Source of the DNA: Dehalococcoidia bacterium
GTDB lineage: Bacteria > Chloroflexota > Dehalococcoidia > Dehalococcoidales > CSSed11-197
NCBI GenBank assembly: GCA_003552785.1
Contig: PUOQ01000075.1
Location: forward strand, 1-33,968
Reading direction: 5' to 3'
DNA: 33,968 bases
The notes below the pieces were generated by a model. The model made no database searches. It saw only the letters and a list, made by a program, of their open reading frames with translations, and was not told where the DNA came from. The translations under genes were made by a program, and so were the position numbers. How positions within the stretch are numbered: the stretch's first letter is position 1; every line of letters begins with the position of its first letter. Of this stretch, positions 16,499 to 23,774 are shown one piece after another.

Positions 16499-17365
16499 AT
16501 GCTATCTGATGCACCAAAAATGGAAAAAGGATATGTACTCCCCGGCACCAGCATCATACTTGAAAAAGGCTGGCTGGAGCCATACAACCGGGCTGTGGGG
16601 CAGAAACACCGAGGCAAAAGCCTTCAAGCACCGGTGTCCCCGGTGGCCGTTGCCGGCAAGGGGCTTATCGCCCTCACCCGCCCCTTGAATCTACCCGGGG
16701 GTGTCGTCCATACCCATGCCCTCATTAACAGCTTGTCGCCGGTTTACACCGGAGAGGAGCTTTTATGCCAGGGAAGGATAAGCCGGGTTATCAGCCGGGG
16801 CAGCGTTAAGCTGGCAACCGTTTCTTTTGAGATCATGAAACCCGATCACCAAAAGGTGATTTGCGGCCACATGACCTATCTGCTTCCCGGCTCAAACGTT
16901 AAGAACTCTACTTTCACGGGAGATAAAACATACGGCAACGGCAGCATTAATGCCTGTGGCAGGGCTTTGCCTCCTGTATCACGGGTGGTTACCCATAGGG
17001 ATGTAGAATCTTATGCCCTTTTCAGCGGTGACTACAACCCTCTGCACCTTAACAGACTTTTTGCCGGCAAGACGGCTTTCGGCAACATAATTGTACATGG
17101 TATGCTGGTTCTGGGCCTGGTAGACGAGTTTCTGGCGGGCACATTCGGCAAGCACTATACCGACAACGGCTCTCTGGAAGCGCGTTTCAAAAAACCGGTC
17201 CTGCCCGGCCAGAAGATTCTCCTAAAGGGACAGGCAAATGATAATGCGCCCGGGCCTTCGGATAGGGACGCTGCCTGCGAGGTGCAGGTTAGCAGTCAAA
17301 ACAATGAACTCTTGCTTTCGGTAGCGGCCGAATTCAGCACATCATCGAAAGGAGAAGCATGGTAA
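16499..17365 (+). CDS. MaoC-like double-hotdog hydratase/dehydratase
   Basis: The 288-residue protein has two hotdog folds. The C-terminal one contains the hydratase-2 motif at about 178-192 (FSGDYNPLHLNRLFA), including the Asp-His pair of R-specific enoyl-CoA/ACP hydratases, followed by the VHGMLVLGLV helix. The N-terminal fold (about 10-125) lacks the motif and is probably structural, as in other two-domain members. In this setting it would dehydrate 3-hydroxyacyl-ACP, or hydrate the enoyl form. Its stop is immediately followed by the ACP gene (start at 17367), whose SD GAAAGGAGAAG lies inside this gene, so the two are coupled. Confidence 0.85.
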   Translation: MLSDAPKMEKGYVLPGTSIILEKGWLEPYNRAVGQKHRGKSLQAPVSPVAVAGKGLIALTRPLNLPGGVVHTHALINSLSPVYTGEELLCQGRISRVISRGSVKLATVSFEIMKPDHQKVICGHMTYLLPGSNVKNSTFTGDKTYGNGSINACGRALPPVSRVVTHRDVESYALFSGDYNPLHLNRLFAGKTAFGNIIVHGMLVLGLVDEFLAGTFGKHYTDNGSLEARFKKPVLPGQKILLKGQANDNAPGPSDRDAACEVQVSSQNNELLLSVAAEFSTSSKGEAW

Positions 17366-17366
17366 T

Positions 17367-17627
17367 ATGCCAGACCCGGTCGAAGAAAAACTAAAGCAGA
17401 TCGCCCTTAGAGTAACCCGCAAACAGGAGGCTGATTTTAGCGGCGATACCACCTTTGAAGACCTTGAAGCCGATTCCATGGACAGAGTCCAGATACTGGT
17501 GTCTCTCGAAGAGGAGTTTGACATCGAAATACCCGATGAAGAAGTGGCAGAAATAAACGATATGAAAACTTTTGTTGATTATGTAAAAACCAAAATCGCC
17601 CGGAAGGAGGGTTCAGCCGGTGAGTAA
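17367..17627 (+). CDS. Acyl carrier protein
   Basis: This acidic 86-residue protein has the three-helix ACP pattern. Ser37 in EADSMDRVQ is the 4'-phosphopantetheine site (DSM instead of the usual DSL). The helix after it, LVSLEEEFDIEIPDEEV, is strongly conserved in ACPs. It should hold growing or modified acyl chains for the adjacent ketosynthase, ketoreductase and hydratase. The 3' end overlaps the ketosynthase start by eight bases and carries its SD (GGAAGGAGG). The C-terminus (RKEGSAGE) lacks the Gly-Gly end used by ubiquitin-like E1 substrates, which argues against the ACP being adenylated at its own C-terminus. Being embedded in this operon, it is probably a dedicated carrier, not the housekeeping ACP. 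Confidence 0.92.
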   Translation: MPDPVEEKLKQIALRVTRKQEADFSGDTTFEDLEADSMDRVQILVSLEEEFDIEIPDEEVAEINDMKTFVDYVKTKIARKEGSAGE

Positions 17628-18864
17628 CATGCCCCGGGTAGTCATAACCGGTCTGGGCGTGGTAAGCCCGCTGGGCTCAACGCTTGATGAGTTCTGGCAT
17701 AAACTGACCTCTGGCACCAGCGCCATCGGCAAAATAACCCACTTTGATGCTGAGAAGTTCCCGGTAAAAGTGGCCGCCGAGGTCAAGGACTTCGACCCGG
17801 TAAATTATATGAAGATGAAGCGTGCCGACCGGACCGGCCGTTGTTCCCAGTTTGCCATTGCCGCCACCCGGATGGCTGCCGACCATGCCCGGCTTGATAT
17901 GTCAGTTGAGGAACCTGAAAGGATCGGTGTTGTTGTCGGCACCAGCGGCATGCCGGAACTGTTGGCAGAGCAGGCAAACATTATCGAGCGCAAGGGCCCC
18001 AACCGGGTCGACCCGCTGGTGGTGAGCAAGTACCGGGCCAGCATGGTGCCTGCCCATGTCGGCCTTGAAGTGGGAGCAAAGGGCATAAACACCAGCATAA
18101 ACAGTGCCTGCAACAGCGGCAATGACTCTCTCGGCAATGCCTATAACCTGTTACGGCTGGGGTATGCAGACCTTATTTTAGCCGGCGGGGCCGGTGCCAA
18201 TATAACCCCTCTGGCCATTGCCGCTACCGGCCGCATCGGGGCCCTGTCCCGGGAAGAAGACCCGGATAAAGCATGCCGCCCGTTTGACCTTAACCGCAGC
18301 GGCTTTGTCTACGGCGAAGGAGCGGCCATGCTGGTACTGGAAACCCTGGAGCATGCCCAAAACCGCCGGTCTGAGATACTGGCTGAAATCACAGGCGCGG
18401 GCTGGTCGTTTGATGCCGTCAGCGAAACCTCCCCCGGCATGGCAGAAAGGGCCCGGGCCATGAGCCTTGCATTAAGGGATGCCGGTATTTCCCCCGGAGA
18501 CGTAGATTACATCAACGCCCACGGCACCGGCACCAAACTGAACGATGTTTCCGAGACCCGGGCCATAAAGTCGGTGTTTGGTACTGGTGCCTATAGCCTG
18601 CCGGTAAGTTCAATCAAATCAATGATAGGACATCTGGGATGTGCCGCCGGCAGCGTTGAAGCGGTAGCGGTGGTGATGAGTATTTTGAATAGTACCATAC
18701 CCCCGACCATAAACTACCAGACACCCGACCCGGAGTGCGACCTTGACTACGTTCCCAATGTATCAAGACGGCAAAGCCTTGATGTTTGCCTGTCCAATTC
18801 ATTCGGCCTGGGCGGTCAAAACTGCAGTCTTATTTTCAGGCGGTTTAAGCAAAATGGAACTTAA
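17620..18864 (+). CDS. 3-oxoacyl-[acyl carrier protein] synthase (KAS II, FabF-type)
   Basis: The 414-residue condensing enzyme keeps the full FabF-type catalytic set: Cys164 in SACNSG, His301 in NAHGTGT, Lys333 and His338 in SIKSMIGHLG. VVITGLGVVSPLG at the N-terminus and NSFGLGGQNCSLIF near the end are family hallmarks. A GTG start at 17620 lies nine bases after AAGGAGG; ATG 17629 is further off. The residue after Cys164 is Asn, where Ala or Ser is usual, and the preceding segment reads NTSINSACNSG, so acyl preference may differ from standard FabF. It should elongate acyl-ACP with malonyl-ACP. No malonyl transferase or KAS III is nearby, so priming must come from elsewhere. It overlaps both neighbours, showing tight coupling. 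Confidence 0.93.
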   Translation: MSNMPRVVITGLGVVSPLGSTLDEFWHKLTSGTSAIGKITHFDAEKFPVKVAAEVKDFDPVNYMKMKRADRTGRCSQFAIAATRMAADHARLDMSVEEPERIGVVVGTSGMPELLAEQANIIERKGPNRVDPLVVSKYRASMVPAHVGLEVGAKGINTSINSACNSGNDSLGNAYNLLRLGYADLILAGGAGANITPLAIAATGRIGALSREEDPDKACRPFDLNRSGFVYGEGAAMLVLETLEHAQNRRSEILAEITGAGWSFDAVSETSPGMAERARAMSLALRDAGISPGDVDYINAHGTGTKLNDVSETRAIKSVFGTGAYSLPVSSIKSMIGHLGCAAGSVEAVAVVMSILNSTIPPTINYQTPDPECDLDYVPNVSRRQSLDVCLSNSFGLGGQNCSLIFRRFKQNGT

Positions 18865-19594
18865 TAACCGGGTAGCGCTGGTTACCGGCGCCTCCAGAGG
18901 TATAGGCCGGGCAATTGCTGTAAAGCTGGCCCGGAGCGGGTGCCGTGTGGCCATAAATTACAATACCAGCCAGAAGGAGGCAGAAGAGGTAAAGGCAGAA
19001 ATTAACCGTTCTGGAGGCACCGCGGTGCTTGTAAAGGCCGATGTTACCAGTTCCACCGCTGTAAAGGCCATGTTTGGTGAGGTCAACCGCTGTTTTTCCA
19101 CTGTTGATATACTGGTAAACAATGCCGGCACCGTCAGAAATGATCTTGTTTTGAGAATGAAAGAGAAAGACTGGGATGAAGTGCTGGACACCAACCTGAA
19201 GGCGGCATTCTTATGCACCCGGCAGGCATTAAGGAGGATGATAAACCAGGAGTGGGGCCGGATTATAAACATTGCCTCGGTTGCAGCCCAGCGCGGCAAT
19301 TACGGCCAGTGCAATTATTCCGCATCCAAAGGCGGCCTGGTTTCCTTTACCCGGAGTGTTGCCCGGGAAGCAGGCTCAAGAAATATCACCGTAAACGCGG
19401 TTGCACCCGGACTCATTCAAACCGAAATGCTTGAGACGGTTCCCGAAAACCACCTCAAGGAGGTGCTAAACCGCCAGGCAATACCCCGGCTCGGCACCCC
19501 CCGGGACGTAGCTAGCCTGGTTTCATTTCTGGCCTCTGAGGAGGCAGGTTTTATAACGGCCCAGGTTATCAATGTCGACGGCGGTTATATTTAA
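18854..19594 (+). CDS. 3-oxoacyl-[acyl carrier protein] reductase (FabG-like SDR)
   Basis: ATG 18854 lies 11 bases inside the ketosynthase gene and gives 246 residues, the normal FabG length; longer in-frame extensions only reuse ketosynthase sequence. It is a classical short-chain dehydrogenase. The cofactor loop is TGASRGIG (11-18), NNAG is near 88-91, and the catalytic Ser142, Tyr155 and Lys159 lie in NIASVAAQ and YSASKGG. VNAVAPGLIQTEM and ITAQVINVDGGYI are typical of FabG. Arg-rich positions after the loop suggest NADPH use. It would reduce the 3-ketoacyl-ACP made by the adjacent synthase before dehydration by the MaoC-type protein. Confidence 0.92.
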   Translation: MELNNRVALVTGASRGIGRAIAVKLARSGCRVAINYNTSQKEAEEVKAEINRSGGTAVLVKADVTSSTAVKAMFGEVNRCFSTVDILVNNAGTVRNDLVLRMKEKDWDEVLDTNLKAAFLCTRQALRRMINQEWGRIINIASVAAQRGNYGQCNYSASKGGLVSFTRSVAREAGSRNITVNAVAPGLIQTEMLETVPENHLKEVLNRQAIPRLGTPRDVASLVSFLASEEAGFITAQVINVDGGYI

Positions 19595-19644
19595 TCTTGC
19601 CGGGTAGCAATAAAAACGCATCCATGCAACCAAAATGATATTTT

Positions 19645-20649
19645 ATGAATCAAAACGTTGACTTTGGTTACAACACGGCTTTCTATATTAATTCAGGTCT
19701 TGTGACCTCCTGCCAGCAGGAAAGGTTGAAGCAGGCCCGGATAACCATCCACGGCATGTTTGCCGGTGGCGCCATCGCCATAATGCTGGCTCGCTCTGGA
19801 ATTGGCAACTTCACTTTAATAGATCACAGGCGCTACAGCTTGGGTGACATCAACCGGGACGCGGGCTGCTATGCCGACGCCCTCGGTTTATTAAAAGCAG
19901 AAGTTATTGCCGGTCAGATAAAAAGAATAAACCCCGGAGCCAGTGTACGAGCGGTTACACAAAGGCTTAACCTCGAAGAAACCCGGCAGTATATAAAAGG
20001 CTGTGACGTTTATTTTGCCCAGTCCAAAGATATAGCCTTCAGCTGCCATGCGCTGATAATAGCCCAGGAGCTAGGCGTGTTTGGCATTACCTTTATGCCC
20101 AGCGGCATGACAGGCTATGTAGAAGCATATCCCCCCGGAATGAAAAAGGTGGTAGACCCGGCGGCATTATTTGGGGCCCCGGCGGGAATGGGCTATAAAA
20201 AACTCTACCACTTTTTGCGAAACCCTCTTAACAGGTGCGGACGTCGGTGGCATATAACCGAGGGAAAGTGGCGGATTGACTGGTTCGTGCGCTGGCGAGA
20301 CAGAAAGGTGCCCGAAGCCCAGCTGTGCCCCAATCTGTGGCTGGGAGCCGGGCTGGCAAGCATGGAAGCTTTAAAGTATATCACCCGGACATGGCCGGTG
20401 GTAAAGGTGCCCAAAATGTGGCATTTGGTTCCCGCTGAAAACCGGATAAAAGCCGAAAAGTTCCGCCGCCGGTCATGGTGGTTTGAAAAAATAATATACC
20501 GTGTCTTTAACATAGGCTTTTGGGGAATAGGAAAAAAATATCAAAAATACACTGCCAGAAGGCTTTTTAACGAACTGGAGCATATGCAAAAGCAGGAAAA
20601 CCAGGGCATTGAAGTAAAGCCCCCTTTTATGTGGCGCCACTTAATATAG
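19645..20649 (+). CDS. ThiF/E1-like paralogue with degraded active site (E1-B)
   Basis: This 334-residue protein is the same length as the one at 15390-16394 and clearly paralogous over its whole span (for example IAIMLARSG, GRRWHIT-GK-RI-WF, QLCP, PFMWRHLI). Key ATP-site residues are changed. The loop AGTGGAGG has become HGMFAGG with one residue lost, Asp62 is Arg, Asn68 is Asp, Gln72 is Asp and Asp128 is Lys. Asp60, Arg71 and Lys84 remain. This is the pattern of a pseudoenzyme partner, as in eukaryotic heterodimeric E1s (SAE1/UBA2, NAE1/UBA3), where one half lost ATP chemistry. A heterodimer with E1-A is inferred. The gene sits between the ketoreductase and the glycosyltransferase, in the same operon direction, without an evident SD. 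Confidence 0.78.
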   Translation: MNQNVDFGYNTAFYINSGLVTSCQQERLKQARITIHGMFAGGAIAIMLARSGIGNFTLIDHRRYSLGDINRDAGCYADALGLLKAEVIAGQIKRINPGASVRAVTQRLNLEETRQYIKGCDVYFAQSKDIAFSCHALIIAQELGVFGITFMPSGMTGYVEAYPPGMKKVVDPAALFGAPAGMGYKKLYHFLRNPLNRCGRRWHITEGKWRIDWFVRWRDRKVPEAQLCPNLWLGAGLASMEALKYITRTWPVVKVPKMWHLVPAENRIKAEKFRRRSWWFEKIIYRVFNIGFWGIGKKYQKYTARRLFNELEHMQKQENQGIEVKPPFMWRHLI

Positions 20650-20678
20650 AGGTATTACCCGGATAAAACAATGATCAA

Positions 20679-21944
20679 ATGAAGATAGTTCTTGTCTCAA
20701 TCGGCACCCTTGGAGATGTCTACCCGTATGCGGCACTTGGCAGAGGCTTGAAAGATGCCGGACATGAGGCAGTAATAGCTACCCATGCACCATTCGAGCC
20801 CTTTATAAGGCAAAAAGGACTTTTATTTTCACCGCTGGCCGGGGATCCGGTACAGTGGCTTGAAAACGGTGAACTGCTCTCTCTGATACAAAAAAGCACC
20901 AATTTTGTAAGCTGGCTGGCAAAGCTGAGGGAGCTTTCCGATGCAATTATTCCTGATATACTTGGATCGTGCCGGGAATCATGCCGGGGTGCTGAGGCCA
21001 TCATATATTCGCCCCTGGCCTGGGCAGGGTATTCAATTGCCGAGGAGATGCGGGTAAAATCAATCGCTGCATGCCTGCAGCCCCTGACTCCCACTGGCAA
21101 GTTCCCATCTGCCTGGTTTCCAGCTAATAGCCTTAAGGTGCCATTATTTAACCGGCTCAGTCACAAGCTGGCAAGGCAGATTTACTGGCAATTCTTCCGG
21201 CCCTACATTAACCCGTGGAGAAAGCATTCACTGCTCCTGCCTCCCCTGCCCTTAATGGGCCCATATGCCGGTGAAACATGGAAACGTCAGCCATTCCTGT
21301 ATGGTTTCAGCCCCCATGTTATTCCAAAGCCGCCTGACTGGCCGGAAAATGCCCACGTTACCGGCTGGTGGCTTTTTGAGTCTGACCCGGGCTACGTGCC
21401 CCCATCACCGCTGGAAGACTTCATCAGCTCTGGCAACGCCCCGATATATGCAGGTTTCGGCAGCATGCCCCAGCGGAACCCGGAACAACTGCTTGACACA
21501 ATACTGCTGGCAACAGAAGCATCAGGAGTGCGGGTGGTTATTCAGTTGAAGGCGGAAGGCCTGCCAGAAGGAAGAATAACGGACAACCTTTTCAACGCAG
21601 GCTGGGTGGATCACACCTGGTTGTTTCCACGCATGAAGGCCGTTGTCCATCACGGAGGTGCTTCTTCTTTTGCCAGCAGTCTTTATGCAGGCGTTCCGGT
21701 AATTACCGTACCCCATGCCTGGGATCAGTACTTCTGGGGCAGGCGGATTGCACAGCTCGGCCTGGGCCCCTCTCCGATAAAGCGGGCGGATTTAAACAAA
21801 GACCGGCTAACAAGGGCAATACGCATGGCGGTTACAGGCCCCGGGTATCTTAAGCGCTGTTCTGAATTATCTGGCAAATTAAGGGCCGAGAACGGAGTTG
21901 CCAGTGCGGTTGGAGTGATTGAAAAGTACCTTAAAGTGGATTGA
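20679..21944 (+). CDS. GT1/GT28-type glycosyltransferase (sterol/macrolide glucosyltransferase-like)
   Basis: The 421-residue protein has a GT-B fold. The acceptor domain begins SIGTLGDVYPYAALGRGLKDAGHEA, as in UDP-glucose:sterol, macrolide and glycopeptide glycosyltransferases. The donor domain has YAGFGSMP near residue 260, AGWVDHTWLFP near 307, and the nucleotide-sugar motif VHHGGASSFASSLYAGVPV near 320-340, ending with the family's (P)HAWDQYFWG. No membrane segment is evident, but such enzymes often act at the inner membrane face on lipid acceptors. As the last gene in the block, it probably glycosylates the acyl or lipid product of the upstream genes. Sugar donor and acceptor cannot be read from sequence. 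Confidence 0.85.
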   Translation: MKIVLVSIGTLGDVYPYAALGRGLKDAGHEAVIATHAPFEPFIRQKGLLFSPLAGDPVQWLENGELLSLIQKSTNFVSWLAKLRELSDAIIPDILGSCRESCRGAEAIIYSPLAWAGYSIAEEMRVKSIAACLQPLTPTGKFPSAWFPANSLKVPLFNRLSHKLARQIYWQFFRPYINPWRKHSLLLPPLPLMGPYAGETWKRQPFLYGFSPHVIPKPPDWPENAHVTGWWLFESDPGYVPPSPLEDFISSGNAPIYAGFGSMPQRNPEQLLDTILLATEASGVRVVIQLKAEGLPEGRITDNLFNAGWVDHTWLFPRMKAVVHHGGASSFASSLYAGVPVITVPHAWDQYFWGRRIAQLGLGPSPIKRADLNKDRLTRAIRMAVTGPGYLKRCSELSGKLRAENGVASAVGVIEKYLKVD

Positions 21945-22138
21945 TTTACAAAGGTATTTGATGCACCAAAATACACCAGGTGTATAACCTTTCTTACTTT
22001 TCTCATCCATAAAGTACCCCGGGCACATTTTGAACCGCTCAGGTAAACAGCTATTTATGCCACAGGCACAAGAAAACGAGGTTACAGGTTTCGGTGTTTA
22101 AAACTTTGTGAAAATGGTTAAAAGGAATTAAGAGTATA
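21945..22138. other. Intergenic DNA downstream of the glycosyltransferase
   Basis: No coding frame or RNA gene is recognised. An irregular hairpin (AAAGGT at 21950-21955, closing ACCTTT near 21988-21993, with inner CACC/GGTG pairing) followed by a T-rich run may terminate the operon. G+C drops sharply here (17 of 60 in row 22081-22140) compared with the preceding block. Confidence 0.4.
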
Positions 22139-22274
22139 TTACAAGCCTTGCCATCGATGGTCGCTCACCCCTATCTTTTTGCTGACTACAGAGATGGTTG
22201 TTCCCTGATTGAGCAGTAATTCTGCCTCCGTAGCTTGTTGATGATCTGTTCCGGTGCAAACCTTTTTTGGCCAT
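22139..22274 (-). pseudogene. Remnant of an IS3-family transposase orfA
   Basis: On the minus strand an ATG at 22274 begins MAKK. After a one-base shift at the A run, RFAPEQIINKLR follows, and after a second shift EAELLLNQGTTISVVSKKIG. Put together this is the N-terminal helix-turn-helix of IS3-family OrfA (compare the usual KRFTPEQIINKLREAEVLLSQG). The frame ends at TAA 22141-22139. Only about 45 codons remain and at least two frameshifts are present, so it is dead. No orfB or terminal inverted repeats are seen. It lies 90 bases from tRNA-Val and 195 from the end of the G+C-rich gene block. Confidence 0.75.
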
Positions 22275-22364
22275 CTATTACCCCCTTTTTTACGAGATTA
22301 TAACTGGTGCCGTTTTCGGGGGGCAGGCCAGCGGGATTATAATGCGGTTGCTGTGCCAAGGGTA

Positions 22365-22441
22365 TGGTGGGCGGTATTGGACTCGAACCAATGACCTCTG
22401 CGATGTCAACGCAGCGCTCTAACCAGCTGAGCTAACCGCCC
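22365..22441 (-). tRNA. tRNA-Val (anticodon GAC)
   Basis: The minus strand folds as a complete cloverleaf. The acceptor stem is GGGCGGT with ACCGCCC, the D arm AGCTCAG...GAGC, and the anticodon stem CTGCG/CGCAG around loop TTGACAT, giving GAC. The T arm holds GGTTCGAATCC. Discriminator A is followed by a gene-encoded CCA (22367-22365). GAC reads valine GUC/GUU codons. Confidence 0.96.
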
Positions 22442-22491
22442 GTATGTAATTTATATGTAAACTACATATTAATTAACACTCAAAGATAAAG

Positions 22492-23097
22492 CTACCTTGA
22501 ATGGTTTTCTTTTGGAACGATTGCCAGTGCAATCAATCCTGCCACAACTGCTTTTATTATATCACCAAGTATAAAGGGAGCAACACCAAGTGTTAATATA
22601 CCAGACATTCCAATTTGACCTGCTCCCATGGTGTTTAGCCATATTCCCAGCCACGTAACTCCTGGAATATAATAGAGTAGCGTAGCCACCAGCATGAGGC
22701 CAATCATGGGTAAAAGGCGTCTGGCTTTGACATATTTATCTACAAAATGTCCAAGGAAAAGTGCCGCTGGAATAAAACCTATAATATAACCACCGGTAGC
22801 ACCCAGGCCACTGGCCATACCTGCAAACCAGGGTACTCCGGCTATGCCAAGCCCGGCATAAGCAGCCATACTGGCTCCACCCCACCATCTTCCTAACATG
22901 ATGCCTGCCATTAATACAGCCAGTACCTGACCTGTAATAGGCACCGGTGTAAAAGGTAGTGGAATCCTGACCTGGGCCAGCAAACCGGTTAAACCTGCTA
23001 TTGCTAAAAGCATGGCTATCTTTGCAGGGATACTCAGGCTGTTACGCCAGTCAAAAAATCCGTGCCTCAGTCTTATTACGTTTGAAATTGCTTCCAT
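22492..23097 (-). CDS. bioY: BioY, biotin-binding S component of an ECF transporter
   Basis: The 201-residue membrane protein has about six hydrophobic segments and the BioY hallmarks QVRIPLPFTPVPITGQVLAVLMAG and GATGGYIIGFIPAA. It captures biotin outside and delivers it through a shared ECF energising module (not in this window). GGAGAAGG precedes the ATG. It lies 31 bases downstream of a small zinc-ribbon/coiled-coil gene and is probably co-transcribed with it. No biotin synthesis gene or BirA is nearby, so regulation by biotin cannot be judged here. Confidence 0.95.
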   Translation of the reverse strand: MEAISNVIRLRHGFFDWRNSLSIPAKIAMLLAIAGLTGLLAQVRIPLPFTPVPITGQVLAVLMAGIMLGRWWGGASMAAYAGLGIAGVPWFAGMASGLGATGGYIIGFIPAALFLGHFVDKYVKARRLLPMIGLMLVATLLYYIPGVTWLGIWLNTMGAGQIGMSGILTLGVAPFILGDIIKAVVAGLIALAIVPKENHSR

Positions 23098-23128
23098 AAT
23101 CCTTCTCCAGTTTCAGTCTGCAATCTGG

Positions 23129-23350
23129 CTATACCGAGGGTTTTTTATTGCCGATCATCGAAATTTCTACGTTACGACCACAGTGCGGGCAATTAAGCGT
23201 CAACGAAACCGGTTGCACCATAACACGCTCTATTACGGCCGAAACCATCGTGTCTATGTCATCCAGCCGGTGGTCAAGCATATCAAGGCGCCGTTTAATG
23301 TCTTCAGTTTCCTGCTGAGCTTTTTTGTCTTGCTTGTTTTTGTCTACCAA
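23129..23350 (-). CDS. Small coiled-coil protein with a C-terminal CPHC knuckle
   Basis: The 73-residue product begins with a highly charged segment (DKNKQDKKAQQ), a heptad-like helix (IKRRLDMLDHRLDDIDTMV, about 18-36) and ends with NCPHCGRNVEISMIG. Only one CxxC pair is present, so metal binding would need a dimer, which the coiled coil could provide. The start is a TTG with AAAAGGA upstream and a well-formed promoter at 23381-23410. It leads the bioY transcript. Function unknown; a link to biotin uptake would rest on position only. Confidence 0.65.
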   Translation of the reverse strand: MVDKNKQDKKAQQETEDIKRRLDMLDHRLDDIDTMVSAVIERVMVQPVSLTLNCPHCGRNVEISMIGNKKPSV

Positions 23351-23380
23351 AATATCCTTTTACCTGTTGTTTTCGGGCTT

Positions 23381-23410
23381 ATTATAGTTATTTGGTGTCT
23401 GTAATGTCAA
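23381..23410 (-). promoter_or_regulatory. Sigma-70-type promoter of the small gene-bioY transcript
   Basis: On the minus strand TTGACA (23410-23405) and TATAAT (23386-23381) are both perfect consensus hexamers, 18 bases apart. Transcription should start near 23374, giving a leader of about 24 bases. Confidence 0.8.
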
Positions 23411-23448
23411 AATAATTAGAAAATTATCCAATTCAAGTCAAAAACTTA

Positions 23449-23477
23449 TTGATTTGGGCTTTAACTGGATTTATACT
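23449..23477 (+). promoter_or_regulatory. Sigma-70-type promoter of the EF-Tu-domain-like gene
   Basis: TTGATT (23449-23454) and TATACT (23472-23477) are spaced by 17 bases, upstream of a strong SD (AAGGAGG) and the ATG at 23515. It is divergent from the bioY promoter 39 bases away. Confidence 0.7.
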
Positions 23478-23514
23478 TGATGAATAGCTATTTGTTTATT
23501 AAGGAGGTTGCTTT

Positions 23515-23772
23515 ATGGCTGAAATGGAGATTGGAGTCGTTTCAGATTACTTTGCCCATCCAAATGTTGCTGGTATAGAATTGACCGGAGAGCTGAGAGT
23601 CGGTGACACCATTCATATTCTGGGGCACACCACCGACATTGAGTTTATCGTAAATTCCATGCAGATAGAGCACAATGATGTAAGCCGGGCTCAACCAAAC
23701 CAATCAGTAGGCGTTAAGGTGCCTGACAGAGTGCGAAAAGGGGATAAAGTATTTAAAGTAACCGGTCAGTAG
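23515..23772 (+). CDS. EF-Tu domain-II-like small protein
   Basis: The 85-residue product is a single beta-barrel of the translation-factor domain II type. Evidence is VSDYFAHPNVAGIELTGELRVGDTIHILGH, SMQIEHNDVSRAQPNQSVGVKV and the closing VRKGDKVFKV, which follow the strand order of EF-Tu/SelB domain II. It has no GTPase domain. Similar stand-alone proteins, often annotated as translation elongation factor-like, are frequent in Chloroflexota and other anaerobes; related barrels also occur at the C-terminus of U32 peptidases, which modify rRNA or tRNA. Strong SD and promoter suggest good expression. It is convergent with ribH, two bases between the stops, so the two transcripts overlap. Role unknown. 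Confidence 0.85.
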   Translation: MAEMEIGVVSDYFAHPNVAGIELTGELRVGDTIHILGHTTDIEFIVNSMQIEHNDVSRAQPNQSVGVKVPDRVRKGDKVFKVTGQ

Positions 23773-23774
23773 TG

